Of a stretch of DNA of 64,000 nt, positions 63,647-64,000 are shown in pieces; position 1 is the stretch's first letter, and each line of letters begins with the position of its first letter. The position numbers were made by a program, and so were the translations under genes. A model generated the notes under the pieces. It made no database searches, had not been told where the DNA came from, and saw only the letters and a list, made by a program, of their open reading frames with translations. The DNA is taken from the NCBI GenBank assembly GCA_900314975.1, contig OMXI01000001.1, positions 1-64,000 on the forward strand, in the 5' to 3' direction. This DNA is from an uncultured Eubacteriales bacterium. Lineage in GTDB: Bacteria; Bacillota; Clostridia; Oscillospirales; Ruminococcaceae.

Positions 63647-64000
63647 ATGAAGAAAAAGATACTTGCGGCGCTGCTTGCAATGGGTATGGTATTTATGCAG
63701 GCGGCTTATCTGCCGGATGTTTTTGAACAAGGCGGCAGTGCATATGCGATTGAGGGCGAGCTGGAGGATTATTCTTACAGCACGCTTGAGGACGGCACGC
63801 TGAAGCTTACATACTGCGATGTACAGGACGGGAATGTTGTTATCCCCGCGCAGATAGGCGGTAAGACGGTAAGTGCTTTAGGAAAGGATCTGTTCAGGGA
63901 CAACAAAATAATCAAGGCTGTTACGATACCTGACAGCATAAAGAAAATCGGTGCATTTGCGTTCAGCGGCTGCGATGCGCTTGAAAGCGTAAGTATGCCG
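63647..64000 (+). CDS. BspA-type leucine-rich-repeat surface protein (N-terminal part)
   Basis: The first 118 residues of a protein running off the right edge. Signal peptide (KKKILAALLAMGMVFMQAAYL, cleavage near AYA), a short beta domain (TLKLTYCDVQDGNVVIPAQI) and the first LRR_5 repeats (VTIPDSIKKIGAFAFSGC). GAGGAG nine bases before the ATG. Probably another wall-attached or dockerin-bearing surface protein like those at 5804 and 10602. Confidence 0.88.
   Translation, partial: MKKKILAALLAMGMVFMQAAYLPDVFEQGGSAYAIEGELEDYSYSTLEDGTLKLTYCDVQDGNVVIPAQIGGKTVSALGKDLFRDNKIIKAVTIPDSIKKIGAFAFSGCDALESVSMP

Overview
The window looks like chromosome of an anaerobic Gram-positive of the class Clostridia, most likely a Ruminococcus-type gut or rumen bacterium. 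The basis is strong GGAGG ribosome binding sites with frequent TTG starts, a dockerin on a transglutaminase-like surface protein, cell-wall-binding repeat 2 (CWB2) and BspA-type leucine-rich-repeat surface proteins, and SufCBDSU as the Fe-S system. Species assignment is inference.

Layout. Positions 1-1292 look like the end of an integrated element: HTH/excisionase-like genes followed by a 3' fragment of a tRNA-Ser gene that would be the attachment site. Positions 1460-13150 hold a lipoprotein, three secreted surface proteins (one frameshifted) and an epimerase/alcohol dehydrogenase pair, followed by an Sfp-type phosphopantetheinyl transferase (13151-13774). From 13.9 to 53.8 kb almost every gene concerns sulfur amino acids, thiols or Fe-S clusters: metF with a split metH; an Rrf2 regulator; metY-cysK; sufCBDSU with a second Rrf2 regulator and metA; a nitrogenase-like operon led by mccB/mccA-type genes; a LacI-type regulator; a nine-gene operon with a second metY, an ECF S component and an SsuABC-like transporter; two LysR regulators; metE with a second metF; and two unrelated glutamate-cysteine ligases with a class II glutamine amidotransferase. 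From 53.9 kb on the content is ordinary: a YibE/F pair, a broken CWB2 gene, cytidine deaminase, an ECF sigma/anti-sigma/DUF4097 operon, a candidate small RNA, a lone prepilin, two phosphoesterases, tRNA-Pro and the start of another leucine-rich-repeat surface protein.

How it may work together. The nitrogenase-like set (NifB, NifH, D-like and K-like subunits, two NifX-like proteins, no NifEN, NifV or delta subunit) keeps the metal-cluster cysteines but appears to have lost residues used for N2 reduction, and it is embedded in sulfur genes. The best current model is a methylthio-alkane-reductase-like C-S bond-cleaving enzyme. Imported organosulfur would be reduced to methanethiol or another thiol, MetY would join it to O-acetylhomoserine (made by MetA, which has the acetyl-CoA-type Glu111), and MccA/MccB would move sulfur from homocysteine to cysteine. 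Two regulatory motifs tie the region together. GTGATAACGTTATCAC palindromes lie 9 bp upstream of the -35 boxes of both the nitrogenase-like operon and the metY/transporter operon. CCTA-N9-TAGG repeats overlap the -35 boxes of metY-cysK, sufCBDSU and the glutamate-cysteine ligase operon. These motifs are visible in the sequence; the assignment of regulators and substrates is inference.
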